Origin: Mesaphorura yosii
Lineage: Eukaryota; Arthropoda; Collembola; Poduromorpha; Tullbergiidae
Direction: 5' to 3'
Length of the DNA stretch: 64,000 nucleotides
Assembly (NCBI GenBank): GCA_009869945.1
Contig: WIXG01000076.1
Location: 62,001 to 126,000, forward strand
Shown: one piece after another, positions 50,101 to 64,000 of the stretch
Layout: the number at the start of each line of letters is the position of its first letter
Numbering within the stretch: position 1 is the first letter of the stretch
The notes under the pieces: model-generated
Told to the model about the DNA's origin: nothing
Databases searched by the model: none
The model's input: only the letters and a program-made list of their open reading frames with translations
Translations under genes and position numbers: made by a program

Positions 50101-53100
50101 GTGATATTCCAGGTTGAATGCGTCGTAGTCGTAGCGCTTATGACTCAAATAATTGGTAGAAGACGAGCCATGGCCTCATTAAAACCCCGCGTAGACGAAA
50201 GCAGCTGGATCGATAGGAAAGCACTTCGGGGGCTTATCTCATTAAAGAAAAGATTCTTTGCCCGCTTTCGCTCCGTCTGAGTTCCCGTAAATACTTTCAA
50301 GCAAATTTGAAGCTTGCGATAACAGTGGAATTTTCGTAAAATGAATTTACTTTTACGTTGTAAGCAAGATTGGATTTTTGTCGCATTCCAGAGGCGAGAT
50401 TTCAAGTTAAGGGTGAATTAAGATTGAGTGTAAAAAATCATTCATATTTGGAATTAAGCATTTGGTAGTTTGGAGTAAGTCCACATATCGCATTGTTATT
50501 TGCGGAAAACTTTAAACAAGTTCATATTCGGTGGAAATGCGCATACGTGACACCCCAAAGCACTTGCGGATTTGTTTGTTGACTCAGCGTTTTTATATTC
50601 CATTTCGGGAAGAATGCACAAAAGGTCCAACAAACGAAATATAAGACGGCAAAGTTCTTTTCGTTGTAGCTTTTATCTTTTGCATCGCTTTTTGCTTCGA
50701 GAAAAGCTGCACGCCTTTTCATTTCCTGGTCTCCAGCATATTCTCTCGTGTTACATCAACTTTTCCTGTCTGATTGTTGGCTGCGCCCATGTATTTGTTC
50801 TATCGACTGAGTATCGTTGTCTTGGCCGAGCTGGCTGAAGCAACATCTTCAACTCTTGAGTGAAGTAATAAATACTAAAATGCGCAAGAAACACAGTTTT
50901 ATGGCAGAGAGAATTGTCATGTCACAAAATTCAAGACAAAGTTATGCAAATCGAGACAAAATTTGCGTGAACAATCCGCTGGGTCAGCACGACTGGAGAA
51001 AGTAAATACTTTTTGGACGTGTAGTCGACGAGTCAGCAGTTTCGTGTCTCAGCTCGTCTCCCCACGCAGAATGGAGTCTTAATGCATTTCTTGGCGGCGG
51101 TGGCTGAGTAAATGTGAAAAGAATGTTCTGGTTGAGTAAATACGAAGGAGCAATGCAAATATTTATGGAAATAAGCTTAGCTTGAACGATTCAATAATGC
51201 TCCCCAAACCTCAAATATTTAATTTTACGAAATGGAAAACTGGAAACAAAATTTCCAGAGGCATTCTCTCACGTGAGCATTACGTGTTAGCAGTTTCTTA
51301 GGTTCTCATGCTGTCGCATAGCCACATCTCCCCGACTGGAACGATTAATTGGTAGCTTCAGCTTTCTCCGCAAATCCTACATTGATTGAGTCCGGAGCTG
51401 TCGTCCTGCCCTGCCACGGTTGCTTGAGTGAGTTTATGAGACAAATTGTATTGTGTGCCGCTGGCAGGGAATATTTAAACCAATTTACGTACTTCGTCTT
51501 GTCAACGTAAGGATTAGAGAGCAAGGCGAAAATCCTTCTGGCGTTGTATTTACTTTGCGTCTAAAATATTGCATCCAAGGCACCTTCTCCATCAACGACT
51601 CCATATAATCCGAGTTTATGAAAGGGATTAATTTGTACAGCCTTCACTGTACACATTCACGAGCGCATGTTGCGAATCTATATAAAAAATGGAATCAGAT
51701 ATGAAGCTCCTTCGCTAACACTGACAGATGTCTGTTGATACCAATTCCATCATGTTCCCGGAAACTGTTAAAAATTAATAGGTCCTGGAAGATTGGTTAC
51801 TTTCATGTTCCATTCAAAGTATTCGGAAAGTTGAAGTAAGGTCGAGGGTGATTGGAACGCCAAGAGGTAGGAACCCTCCGTTAGGAATCCTGGTTCAGGA
51901 TTGATAAAATCACACTTCGGTCCCGGTTCAGCGAAGGCGCCACGACCGGAGTAACCGAATAGTAAGAGTACATTCGTTGATTAATCAAAATTTACTGCGA
52001 TAGTTTATGACCTGAAAATCAGAATTTAATCATGCTACATCTTTTTAGGTCTTGTCATAAACATAAAACCTGCGATGATTGGATATCTCGTCATATTTTG
52101 CATGTTGAGGTTACGAGTTTTCGAGGAAAGAGAGTTGCATGGGCTGCATAACCAACTTAGTATTCATAATCTTTGACCTATCCCGTCATATCTTCTGCTT
52201 GACTAGCACAAGCTCAGTATCTAAGTACATCATGAGTTTGAATGCTAAGCTGATGGCTGATTCTTTTCATCTTTCACTTGTGTCTGGGTATAACACAGAG
52301 GGTAACGAAACAGGTAACAACAGAAAGCGCTTCCTACTTTATTTCTCCATGGAAGATAATCGGATTCAAGATCACTCTTTTCTTTTCTTCCTTTCATGAG
52401 AGGTTTTGAGTTTTTCATTCCACACTCTTTGTAATGCAGTGAATCAGTACTTCGATGTTCCCTTTCATGTTGTCATCTATTCAGTTTGCATACCTGCTTG
52501 AAGTTTTCCCGACTTGTGATATTAAAGCACTTTTTCTCCTAAGCGAAAATGGAGTCAAAGGAGTATTTATATGTTGGCCACACAACATCTATTCAGTGAT
52601 GTCTGAAGAATTTTTCCGCACACATTTAGGCCCAATGCAAAAATTTAGATATGCTTTGGTAAAATTTCACTACGAGAAGACAAATGGTCAATTCCGCTTC
52701 TCGGTTGCATCGGCTGGTTGGTTACGACTCGACGATGGACATATTCGATTCCTCGCCAGTATGGTCTCTTCCCCCTTGGTTCTTTGAACAAATTGCTTAA
52801 ATTGCAAGTACAAAAGACCACTTTGAAAGAAGTCATAAAATTTATTTGAGGGTAATTCGAAACCAGGCTTTGCTCTTAAGGTAATGAGACGAAAGGATTT
52901 TTTATGTTATTAATCTCGTCGCGTCAATTTAGAGCCCACATCTAATGAAAGCCCTGGAAATTGTTATCAAAAACGAGAGAAATAATGAAAGTTCCCATCT
53001 GAATAGGCTTATGATTAAATATTTTGTATTCGTCACTCTCTTTGCGTTGTTGTGCATGTACAACGTGTCATCCTCGTCGACTCTGAACCCAACAGATCTC

Positions 53101-56100
53101 GAACATTCTTGTGAATCGTTAGGAATTTTCCTGACGACACTTAAAGTTGGGCATGCTGACATCAAGACCAATGCCACTTCGTTGTTTGTGTATTGCTATC
53201 CTCTTGAGGTCAGTTGGTTTCTGAGAATAGGTTCCAATTGGCTACTTTGTAATGCCACCAGAAACTCGACTCCATGTTCACTCAGAGTTATATTCATCTC
53301 CTGAGTCTTGTACCACTCAAGTTGGAGTAGAATATGATACCGTCAGTTGATGAGTGCGATGGTCGCAGAGCTCTCAGGATGTTGGGCCAGTTCGCAATGT
53401 GAGGTGAAACGCAACTGGCGTGCACTTGAGAATGATCGAAATATGAGAAAAATTGGATGTTGAATCATCGTTTTTCCATCTGTGAATGTCTCCTTGGAGG
53501 TTGCTTGTTGAAGTTGTTGAGAAAATTCTAGTTTTAGATCCAGTTGCAATCGAATACCACGTACTCATGCACGTTATTTGCGATGTCACCGTGGTTTTTC
53601 TCTTTCTGGAAGATAAACCCCAAAGCTCTTTGGTTGCCGGTGTGGGAGATATCTTGGAAAATATACACAACTCTTGCATACAATAATGTCAATGGAGAAT
53701 GGCTTGCCTCGCACACAGATAGACTCTGGAATGCATCGTAAGAGTGTAGCGCCGGCATTCGTTCTCCTGATCCGATCCTGTTTGCTGAGGGAAGGCCACA
53801 GGAGAGGGACTGACACATGTTCACATAATATCATAATAGTCTTCGCAATGTTATCAAATATTATGGCTGGAGAATATAATGCAATGTGCGTCGAAAGTAT
53901 TTTCATAATACTTTTACTACTTCTCTTTCCAGGAGCACTTTTGTCAGACTTTATTCATATCGTACAAAGAGAAGGCGAATGTGGAAATATTATAAAAGAA
54001 ATAAGTCCGTAGAAGGATGAATGCGAGCTGGAGATGGAATATCATTCCGACCAGCCCGACAACAACAACCAAGCGACACAAAGTAAATTAAAAGCAGTCG
54101 AGTCTCGTTTTCCTCTCAGATTTTGTGTAAAGAGAAAGTATGAATAGAGAAAACTTTCTACTCCGAGTCCCTTTCATGCTGTTATATGTTTGGTCAACCA
54201 GATTCAACTCGGAAAAAAGCAAAACCCATTTGACTCATGGTCCAATGACTTTGAAGCAATTTTCATTGCTTAGCCCGAGCTCGGCTCATGAGACAGAGAC
54301 CGCGCTTCTTCTGTGCAAGGAGAAAGCGCATCTCTTCCGCGAACTGCCACCGCTCACCCTTCTTGCTCTTTCATCCCCTTTGATTTGTTTTGTTGTTAAC
54401 ACCAAAAGTCATGCAGGCATTGTGCGCAGACAACAAAGGCAAGAAAGTGTATGCATTGTATCTTTATTACAGATTCGTCTGTTTGTACAGCACACACTGC
54501 ATTGATACCGCACCAAGTACCGAACTGGGTATTCAAATCCAGGTCCGCCTTAGTCTCGCGGTATTCTCATGAGCGAGCAAAGAGAGGAGGCAGCAGTAGA
54601 CTGTAGTAATGATGACAATGTGAGTAATAAGAAGGAAACCATGATTTTTCATTCTATCATGAACAAAAGCCAAAACCCCGAAAGTCAGCATCCCCGAAAC
54701 GAAACACCACAGATAAGCAATTTCACAATGAATCTGGATTATTGTTGGGCGCAATGAGCCCGTATTTATTTACATAATTTTATCTTCCTTCTTGTTGATC
54801 TTTTGTGCGACTACCTTTTATTTAATTCCAAATGGAAAGGCATTGTCAGTCTTTGAAATATAATTTGATTTTCTTTCCTACAATAACAGCAACTTGGCTT
54901 GAAATGAACAACACGGCACTTCGACTTGAGTTCAAAGATTTTAGCTTAAACCCTGCTTCAATATATGTTGTAGCTTTAACATCGTTGCAAAAAGAAACGA
55001 AATGTTGGGTTCATTTGATTGATCACACTAATTCTACTCGCATACTTTACTGTAGATTAGCACGCGCACATTTCTTCTCCTTCCGCCATTACTGCTAACT
55101 GCATTGCTTTCACTGTACTTGTTCGCTATGAATCTGGATTTTATACTTCGAGGCTAAAACTGTAAATGTCACAACTTTTCGGTCATATAATTTTTTGCGA
55201 CGTAAAAGAAAATGAAATAACTTATTTACGTCTGAAATCAACTCGACAAATAAGTGCAGGCCTCGGGTCGCATGCTCTTTACCTTGCTATTCAATTTCAA
55301 TTACAGTGACGGAGAGGAAGTTGCTAGTCGTAAACAAAATCAGCGTGACATGTCGCCGGGAACAGAAGTCGAGTTATTGCAGGGCATGAGCTTCGTATTA
55401 AGCGAAATTATGAAGTTAACCGTTCATAATGTGGAAACGAAGTTAATGGCATATTATTACTACCTCCTTATATGATCATCAACATAAATTGATTGCAAAG
55501 ACTCCGAAACTCTCCTCGTTGAGTTTGTGTAACGAAAGTTACATAAAGGGAGGCACAATTCCCTGCCTGTGTATGGAACATTGGCTTGAGAAAATGACTT
55601 GCCTTCTTTTGCTTGCACGTAAATACGACCGAAAGCACATCATTAAGTACTTTATTGGTTACAAAACAGTAAAATCGCATGGAAATCATTGTCGTAAATA
55701 ATAAAAACTGCCAAGTTGCCAACGCTGACATTAAATTGATTACAGGGCAATAAAAATCCCAAGGCTGATTGGTTAAAATCCGCTACTGGCGTTTGGTACA
55801 GCTTGCCGGGCTTACCTTCGGACATAGCAATTACATCGTAGGATTAGGTATGCGTTGCTATGATGAGTGGTGTGTAATTCATGATTCTATTCATTAAAGC
55901 GTAATTAGGCTAAGTGGACCAGTTGCGCCGAGTCCAGTCGGGGAAGGAAGCACGGAGAAAATTTCCTGTACAAGGGATTCCAGCAGCACGCCCAACTCCT
56001 GACTCTTTGTTCGGCGCTTTTAATCCGAATTTGTGTGCACGCATGAATGGCTAATTGGTGAGTGTCCATATGAAAAAGCGAGTAATGTAATTTATCACAT

Positions 56101-59100
56101 GGCCGCCAGACCGGCCTGCAAAGTATCGCGGAAGGATAGAGACGTGATCCAAGAATTATGTCTTTCCGTTGTAATCTACAGGAAAGTAGTCCATATTTTG
56201 TATGATGCGGCGATATTTACGAGAAGCTGTACAAAAGCTCAGGTGGTTTAGAATGTTAAGTATGGGAAGACGAGTTGTAAAGTTCCGTGGATCAACACGA
56301 GCAGATACGTAATGCCAGTTTATGTTGAGGAGTTTGTGGCCCGTGACAGCTTCCTTGATGTGGTGGGCGAACGGGAACACGCCGAGGCAGGAAACATTTC
56401 GCAGTCCTAATATATGGCATATGAATAATCCCAAAGGAGAGTCCCGGCCCTCTCGGCCAATTCTTGCGCGTGGAGGCAGGCGTCGTGTGGCAGCGTGGAA
56501 TTCATTGAGGAGAACAGAGCGTGGACCAATTTGAACTCGGATGAGTTGAAAGAGACCTTCCTTGCATAAAACAATAAGTAGATTGAAATATTGATCAGTT
56601 CGGCTTTAGTCTTCAAGTGATGCGTGAACACTTGCACAACGAGCCGTGTGCAACTCCCGTACGGCTTATCCACAGGTCGGTCATGCGGCCGCGCTGAGAA
56701 ACGTACCGTCAATTTTCCCCAGGTCATATTTTATGCGCGTGGGTTTTTATTTATTTTATCGTGGAACTGCAGTGTGCATCTCTTCGTTCTTGTCAGTGTA
56801 AACACGGTATTGTTGTACTACTTGAGCGCTTGAACTCCATGTGAAGATCTGGAATTCCGGCGTCTTACTCTGCCTCGACGTTTGTATTCTAGCCTGTACA
56901 CACGGAAAAAAATTGCGGAGAGTTGATGTATTTTTCGAATTTGAAGCGGAATTCAACAATGTACTTGTTGTTCCGCTCGTTGTATTGAATTCAGACGTAA
57001 CACAATTCAGAACTTTACGGTTTCAATTTCAATCTGAAACCTATTCTGAATTTATGAAAGTCTAAACCTTCCACATCATGATCGAATATCTTATCATGCG
57101 TGAGTGCTGTAAGTAAACAGTGCAGTTGCGACCATTCTTGCCTTATCACATTTTAAATACGCTGCAACAAAATTTAATCACATTTTGCATTCAGTATGTT
57201 CTGTGCTCATCTTCTAGCTCCGTACATTCTATGCGATTCTTTCTACTTGAGTGGAATCACATCAACCAGAAATCGAATGTTGTCTCAGCGTTGCATATTG
57301 TAGCATCGGGAATGTAATAAATTCGTAATGGATTTTTTGGTTCCAGTTAACCGTTATCTTTTCTATTGCAATTACCAAATTGACCATTCCAAAATAAAAA
57401 GCTTTTTGCATAGCGTCATGCCGTGTTTTATGTGTCTACGGCAAACTGGTTTTGACTTTTATGTCGCGTCCATGCCACGCTTTAAAAGGTCGCCGTAATT
57501 TTGCGATGAAAGTGCTGACAAGAAGGTTTTTAAGGACACATGCAACCCATCCATAACTTCAATCCACGTTTTTATTTCTTCCTACCTATATACCATCATA
57601 AATTACATCGTCAGGGCAAGCCAAGTGCGGGCGTAAACTTTCAAGCATTTAAGTTGGGGATTTTATGTGACAAATTTTCCCCGATCAAATCCTTTTCGAG
57701 GAAAACAAGGGAATTTTTTATTATTTGATATTAAAGATTCGATAAGATGAGAAGAAAAGTTTACTCATTTCAATTTTTATTATTTATGCTTTCGTTGAGG
57801 CTTTGTGAGATTTTTCGTTGCATGCTGCTGCTTTGGTCTCTGTGTTGATTTGCCAAGAAAAGCAAATAGGAAACTTGTTAAGAGATGTGTGTGCAATTTG
57901 GATTTATTGAAAGGGAAGGAACGATTGTAGTAGTTGGACACACACCAAAGAAACGCATTTTTACGATTGTCACTAACATTACATTAAATGCGTCTGCTTC
58001 GGTGGAGACAGAGAGGAAATGTGTAGCAATGTGTTGTTGACCATTTCACTCCTGTGCGCATTGCATTGGGTTACAGTAAATTGGACAAAGTTATTATTAC
58101 GTGACATTGGGACATAAGATGTAAAGGTAAGCCTGCAAAAATGAAAGCCAAGGAGAAAGTCGTGATTGAGGGGAAACTTTTCCATTTCTGCTGCTCAACA
58201 ACACGTGTATAAGATCGTGGACGTTTATTTTTCTCTACCGACTCTGTTTTGATATTACTATAATGCTGAGCACTACAGGCCTCTGTGCCGTACGCGGCGG
58301 AGGAAGAGAACGAAAGTATTACAATAACAAGTGTCAAGAAGGTCTGACCGTAACAATGACATTTCATCATTTCGATTTGTTGTGCTCTGCACTTCATACG
58401 CACATGCCTCGCACAGATAGAGTAATTTGTTTTGTCAATCACTACATGTGTACGGCCTCTGATGAAATGAGTCGGGATGGATTATGCAAGGCACTGGACT
58501 CGCGAGACGATACAACTTACGTGCTGCTGCTGACTTGGCGATGCAGAATGTCGCTCAAAAGGATGCACAAATAAAGAATCGGAACACGGAGAACTAGTTT
58601 GTTTTAACTTGACGATCCCAGGAAGGACCTTATTTTCAAAGACAAACTGACAACTACGACTCAACAAAACTCGAACTCTGACTCTGAACTCCACGTTGCT
58701 ACTTCTGCTACCCGATTGACGCTTCTTTCCTCTCTTCCTTGCTCTTTCCCTTCTCTTTCTCAATTCGGCTTGGCTTTACTCGACTTTCCTTGTTTCACCT
58801 CAACCCAAAGCCAGACATAACTAATTTCAATAATCGCTCAGGCCCGTTGCACTCTTGCAACACTGATGACACTTTCTTGTCTCAGAAGTATGTCATTCGC
58901 AACCTTCCGCTGACAACTGACATGACTAGAGAACATAAGCCTCAATACGGCCTCCGCATTTTGCGTATTTTGTTTTATTTTATTGAATTTTTGCGTTGTC
59001 AAGGGCGAAATTTCAAGTTCAATTTTACAACGTTGTAGTGCATTGAATCTCTGCATCGCTGTAGTGAAGTGAATTGATGTTGTTATAATATATTGTGTTC

Positions 59101-62100
59101 ATTACAACTGAATCACAATGATCATGAAATGGGCACAAAATGCACGTGGGCACAGAACAGGCCGACTATTTAGCGAGTGTGAAGCGGGAAGAAGCTAGGA
59201 GAGAGCAAGAGCACGCACTCGGACTTTTGACTGGAGTGAAACGTGAAGAGTTGTGGAAAAAGCGAGCTTTTACATTCTATACTTTTCAGCTAAAAGTCTT
59301 TAATTGATGATGACTCTACCTTGAAAGCAAACTCGTGTATTCCTCTGAGCAGTTCCCCTGCTCGCATTGAAAACCCTTTAGAGAACTCATTAACATATTT
59401 CTCTTTAGATTTCCATCTTTTCACCAACTTTCACTATATTTCACCGGATGATGAAAAAAGCACAAAGAGTCAAACTAGAAAGATGAAAAAATTTATATTT
59501 AGTTCGAGAGTCAACCAGATACACGGTGCCTGCTTTTCTTTCAACGCCCGCATGAAAGTCTGGTATGACTTGCCAGACTTGGGAAGAGTTTGGCATGGCG
59601 GACCAACTCACATGCATAATATAACTTTAAAAAAGTTGCCTCATGGGTGACTTTCTGTTCTTTATGAAAAAAAGTTTCATTTCTTGATATTTTCTTTCCC
59701 GTCATAACAATAATAATAATGCGAGCTGAGAACCTGAGAAGGAGTAAAATATGAATAGATAGTACTATATTTTATCCATCCGCACATGCCGAGAACAAAA
59801 CCAGCATCATGAATTACCATACAATAACCCCACGCGTTGGTGAAAGTGAGGACGGGCAAGTGTTTTCACTAAAAAGAATCAAAGCTCTGTCTCAACTCGG
59901 CAAGAATTTCATCTTTTTTCCAACTTTTAAATTACTTATTATATAAGGCGAAGACAGCCTACAAATTAAGTTTTCTATAACACCGTCAAATGTGCAGTCA
60001 CAAATTATCCAATAATTCCCGCAAAGTTTGCGAATGGTGTATGGCTCACAGAAACCTATCGGCATGGTTCAACGTGCGCTGACTTTGCAAGGAATGCAAC
60101 CAGATACTAGCAGAAAATAACCGGGCCATGAATCCAGATTTTTCACGTGCTAGGCTTACAATGGGCGCATTTACGTTTATTTGTGCTGTGTGGTTGTCAG
60201 TGCGGCAGTGTTATGAGGCCAACTTAGCCAAATGAATTGCTTCATCATGAGCGGAAATATATCCTGCGCAACAACAATGAGAACAGACGAATCATTTTTG
60301 AAGCTTCTTTATTTCGAATCCGCAACCTTGCGGGGAGAGCCCACGTAAATGAGAATAACATAAACTTAAACCCAAATCCGGAGTCACTTATCTTAAGATG
60401 TTTCTAGAGAGCCATTTCGTGCTTACGACATTTGACTCACGAAGACATGCGTGTAGAATCTCAAAACCAAGTCCGGAATAAATTGAGAAAAGAAAAGTTG
60501 GTAATATTCTACGGGTGGACAAACATGTCAAAAAATAACGAAAGAACAAAAAATATCAAATTGTTTGAAATGATTGGAAATGAAAATGGAGTGTATCTTG
60601 CCGTCCTGCTCTTGCGAGGAGGAAAAATAGAAAAGAGTCGGGGAACATGGGACAAAATTGAAACGCGAAAATGCTCGTGACATAAAATCCTACGAGTCTA
60701 TATATTTTTATTTCTGATATCCAATATGCGTGCCTGTAATTTCCACTGATATGGAGACGAATAAGAGGCCACATTTGGAATAATATTTGAACACAGTCAC
60801 ATTGCATGAACATTGCAACTAAAATTACACACATGCACTCGCACGGGTTCAATGGGGAGATAAAACTCGGGAGCAGGGTTTCTCCTATTTCGTTGATGTA
60901 GGAAAGTCGTTGGTTTTTAATGCGGTATTCTATCTTATTTTTTACTCTCCCGTTTCAGAACCTTCTGTGCCGTTGTTCTTCGCCTCCACGTTCGATACTC
61001 AGAGTTTGCGCCAGAACAGCGTGGAAATTCACTACATTGCCGGGCTGCACGTTTTGCGTTTTGAGGCAGCGAGTTATGGAGAACGACAACGTGAGGCACA
61101 TTTTATTCCCGACTCCTCGTGCATGTCTCTCCTTGAGCTCAGAGTGCGGCGGAAACAAAAGGCATGAACAGTTCGCAGTTGTGTGTTGCCTGAGAAAGTC
61201 GAGCATAACCTGGAGCTTAAAACCCGTTCCTGTGTTTAGTCGTAGAGTTTTTCTCCGCGAAAGCACGAGAACTTTGTTCTAAATTCTTTCTGCGGAATTT
61301 ATTCAATCATTGTGTTTTTGCACTTTGGATTTGGACTTCAATTTACAAACAATCAACATTCTCGATCCGAGAAAGTGAGCAAAGAGTCAACATTGCTGAC
61401 ATATGCACAAAATTAACCCTAAACTGCGAGTTCAGTGTAGCATGAGTTGCAGACATTCCGATAAAACCGGAAAGTAGAAGCTTTTCCATTACTGGCTTTG
61501 TGACAAGCAGTGGCATAGAACAACATTATCCACGATTGGAAGCGAAGAAACATTCTAAAAGCAACGGTGCAAAAGTATTGACGTCGGAACGCAGACTAGC
61601 TTCAAAAGATCACGTAATACAAAATAGAGTGTTTCATGTTTGGTTTCAATTCACATTTTTCCATTTCTTCAAGCATCTTCGTGTTTCATTCTTCTATTTT
61701 CAAACATCCATTCGAAAACATTCGAATTCTTGATAATGCAGCTACTTTCAGCAAACTCATAACACACGAGTCTCAATCCGGCTGGTGTGCACTGAGTGAC
61801 TGCGGCAGACTTTTCTCATAGTATGCAAGTTGTGTTATTGTTGTGAGATGCAATGATAATAACCTGAATGTTGTGCTCGTATCGAGGTAAAAAGTGGAAC
61901 TCCATTTGTCTATGTTCAGATAAAAGTTAACACTTCCTTTTTCCATTTATACTCTACATTTGACTCTCGATGGCGTCTGAAACATTCGCTGCAAGTTCTC
62001 CATCTTCTGTCTGCTGAAGTCCAATGCAAATATTCACGGCACTGGCTCAACTCAGTTGTCAACAAAGTTCTTCGCTATCGAGTTTGTCTCATTTGTATTT

Positions 62101-64000
62101 TGATCGGCGACAATACATTAATTACGATTTCTGTAACGCGAGTGATTGGCATCGTTTAGCAAGCGAACATTGTAAACACGGAGCAGTTAATTGAAATGCT
62201 GCTTGTGTGTGCTGGCTGAGGCATTTGTGTGCAGTGTAAACAGTTCTGAATAGTGTTTGGGTTTTTGTTTGATTTGTCAGTTTGATAATAGATTGAACAA
62301 ATATATAACTTGTACTCAGTCAGTTGCTACTCCTTTTGTACCGAAACTAGGGAAAAGTTGCAAATAGATTCACTGTGCAGTGCGTGCATGTGTACACAAA
62401 AGCTATTATATTGACTACAAAACGCCAAACAGATGAGGATAAAGATAATGATTAATTCATCACAATTTATTCAATCAAAATCTCCCTTTCAGTTACGACT
62501 CCTTTATTCCGAACTCTGAATAGGAGAACAAGAGAACGATTTACATAAAATGGAGCCAAACTGCTGAAACTCGAGGTTCAAGTAAATAGCCTGCATTTCC
62601 ATATCACAAAGGAGAAGCAGCGATGAAACTACGATGATTATGATATCCATCATTTATTAATCTGATTGGAATTAAGCACCCTACAACAAGATACAAACTA
62701 AACTTGCATTCAATTCAAGAAGGAAGGACACAGAGGACGGCTCCATAATGTCAGCCTCAGTAAGTCAATGATGCAATAAACTCTTATAGTCGTCTTAGGT
62801 GAACTCGTTCATACTCACGTTTGTATTAAATGGTAGTTGACAGTCAACGAGAGAAAGTATTTTAATTATAAGTTTCAATGTGCGAACTAAAAGCTTGCGA
62901 TGTTCATACTTGTGAAATGCTGCATCATGCTATTTAAATTTTAGGGTTTAGTTAATAAACTTTGACTTTTGAACTCAGGAGTTTTCAAAGGTTGCCTAAT
63001 CTGACGCGACAAGACACACGACTTCACTACAATGCACAGTATTATTATTTCATTTCGAAGAAGAAACCAGACAAGAGTAATTAATAATGCCAAAATTCCT
63101 GAGTGACTGGCATCTGCCTTCCTATTTTTTTCGATGGTCTCCTCTCGTAGCGAGCTTCTTCTATTTTTTCTGTTGAATATCAATGCATGAAATACACGAA
63201 AGAAGGCAAGCGAAAGATACCCACCAACAAATTAAGGCAGCAATGCAGCACATTGATATTATTATCATCGCGATGCGCTAGCTTTGCTTTTCCTGCTGTG
63301 CATATTTAGCAGCAGCGATTGAACAGGAAAACTTGAGGCGAAAGAGTTAAGAAGAAACTAAACTCCTGTTCCAAAGTTAACTTTGGCAATACTTGGCGTT
63401 GGCATTGACGTTGATATGTCGCAAAGACAAGTCGAATGTATTGGGTTCTTTATGGTGAGGAAAATGAGCGAAATGAACCGATGGAGCACACAATGAGACA
63501 CATATGCTCATGTTTTTACTCTGTAATTTCAGTCTGCAGTTAGTTTACAAGGGACCATATAAACTGAGCTCCATTTCCGATCACTCACTCGATGCCAGTA
63601 AATAAAAGAGGAAAGAGTTGTGCAGTTATTGCTTGTGTGCAACAAACTTTGCAATTGTCGGTAAATTTTGATTACATGTTCCAGCGCTTTCAAATTTACT
63701 TACTGTATCCTATTATTGATGCTGCAATTCAGTGCCTCAGCGCATTCCTGTGCCTTTTCCAAGAGAGTGCACAACCACCTGAGATAAACTTTTTTCGTGC
63801 CGATCTGTGAAGCGCAGCGGCGCAGCGCTCATTGCTGGTGTGCTAGATAATCTTATTAAAGATTTAAATGGCACATGACTTGCGTTTGCAAGGAGGTCCG
63901 TCGTTGAACTAAATGCTCAGCCTCTCTTAAAAACGTCGCTAGCCTCCATTCACATTTTACGGTAGCCCGAACGATTACTGTAAAGCAGGAGAAAGTGGAA
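41144..64000. other. Gene desert (about 23 kb) with no supported gene
   Basis: I read both strands for conserved protein blocks, exon chains with matching phases, tRNA B-boxes, well-known arthropod microRNA seeds and long foldbacks, and found none I can support. The longest ORFs are about 100-125 codons (for example 42312-42683 plus, 58071-58442 minus), within chance expectation. Local features: short CTTGA repeats near 44400-44420, pyrimidine-rich tracts near 45170-45250, TATA-like motifs at 46211-46218 and 49096, and two ORFs with signal-peptide-like N-termini described as findings. It may be intergenic or a very long intron of a gene outside the window. Confidence 0.5.

Noticed and set aside
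63558-63810. TATAAA, TCACTC initiator-like site and a 72-codon ORF starting at 63592
   Set aside because: The implied 5' UTR would be only a few bases and the product is unrecognised; treated as chance.

Overview
This is a nuclear genomic window from a metazoan animal. The evidence is spliceosomal genes with many short GT-AG introns, AATAAA polyadenylation signals, and orthologues of the animal genes BLTP1 (tweek/KIAA1109), TRMT9B (fire dancer/KIAA1456) and TOP3B, plus an insulin-like peptide precursor. The intron-dense, compact structure (introns mostly 54-102 bp) and the style of the insulin-like prohormone suggest an arthropod or other ecdysozoan, possibly a small crustacean or similar. 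Nothing in the sequence fixes a lower taxon, so that placement is inference.

Layout. (1) Bases 1-19555, plus strand: the 3' part of a giant BLTP1 gene, entering the window in mid-gene. I traced 70 exons that join in one uninterrupted frame of about 4,655 codons to the natural stop. (2) Bases 20739-26513, minus strand: a seven-exon TRMT9B gene of 1,480 codons, convergent with BLTP1. It has a normal N-terminal SAM-methyltransferase domain, a very large Ser-rich disordered middle carried on one 3.4 kb exon, and the conserved C-terminal tail. (3) Bases 30899-31539, minus strand: a two-exon insulin-like peptide gene with textbook B- and A-chain cysteine spacing, isolated between two stretches of about 4 kb without genes. 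(4) Bases 35527-39790, minus strand: a complete 18-exon TOP3B gene (838 codons), including a 28-nt exon and an RG-repeat C-terminus. Its fourth intron carries a 426-bp foldback (MITE-like) element. (5) Bases 40631-40988, minus strand: the terminal exon of an unrecognised gene just upstream of TOP3B. (6) About 41.2-64 kb: a gene desert with no exon I can support, only short ORFs expected by chance and two weak small-secreted-protein candidates.

The genes are not an operon and have no shared pathway. BLTP1 is a bridge-like lipid transfer protein at membrane contacts, TRMT9B a tRNA-methyltransferase-like protein, the insulin-like peptide a secreted hormone, and TOP3B a DNA/RNA topoisomerase. The most noteworthy items are the insulin-like prohormone, the foldback element inside TOP3B, the oversized TRMT9B exon, and a GC-AG intron in BLTP1. 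I found no evidence of a new multi-gene system.
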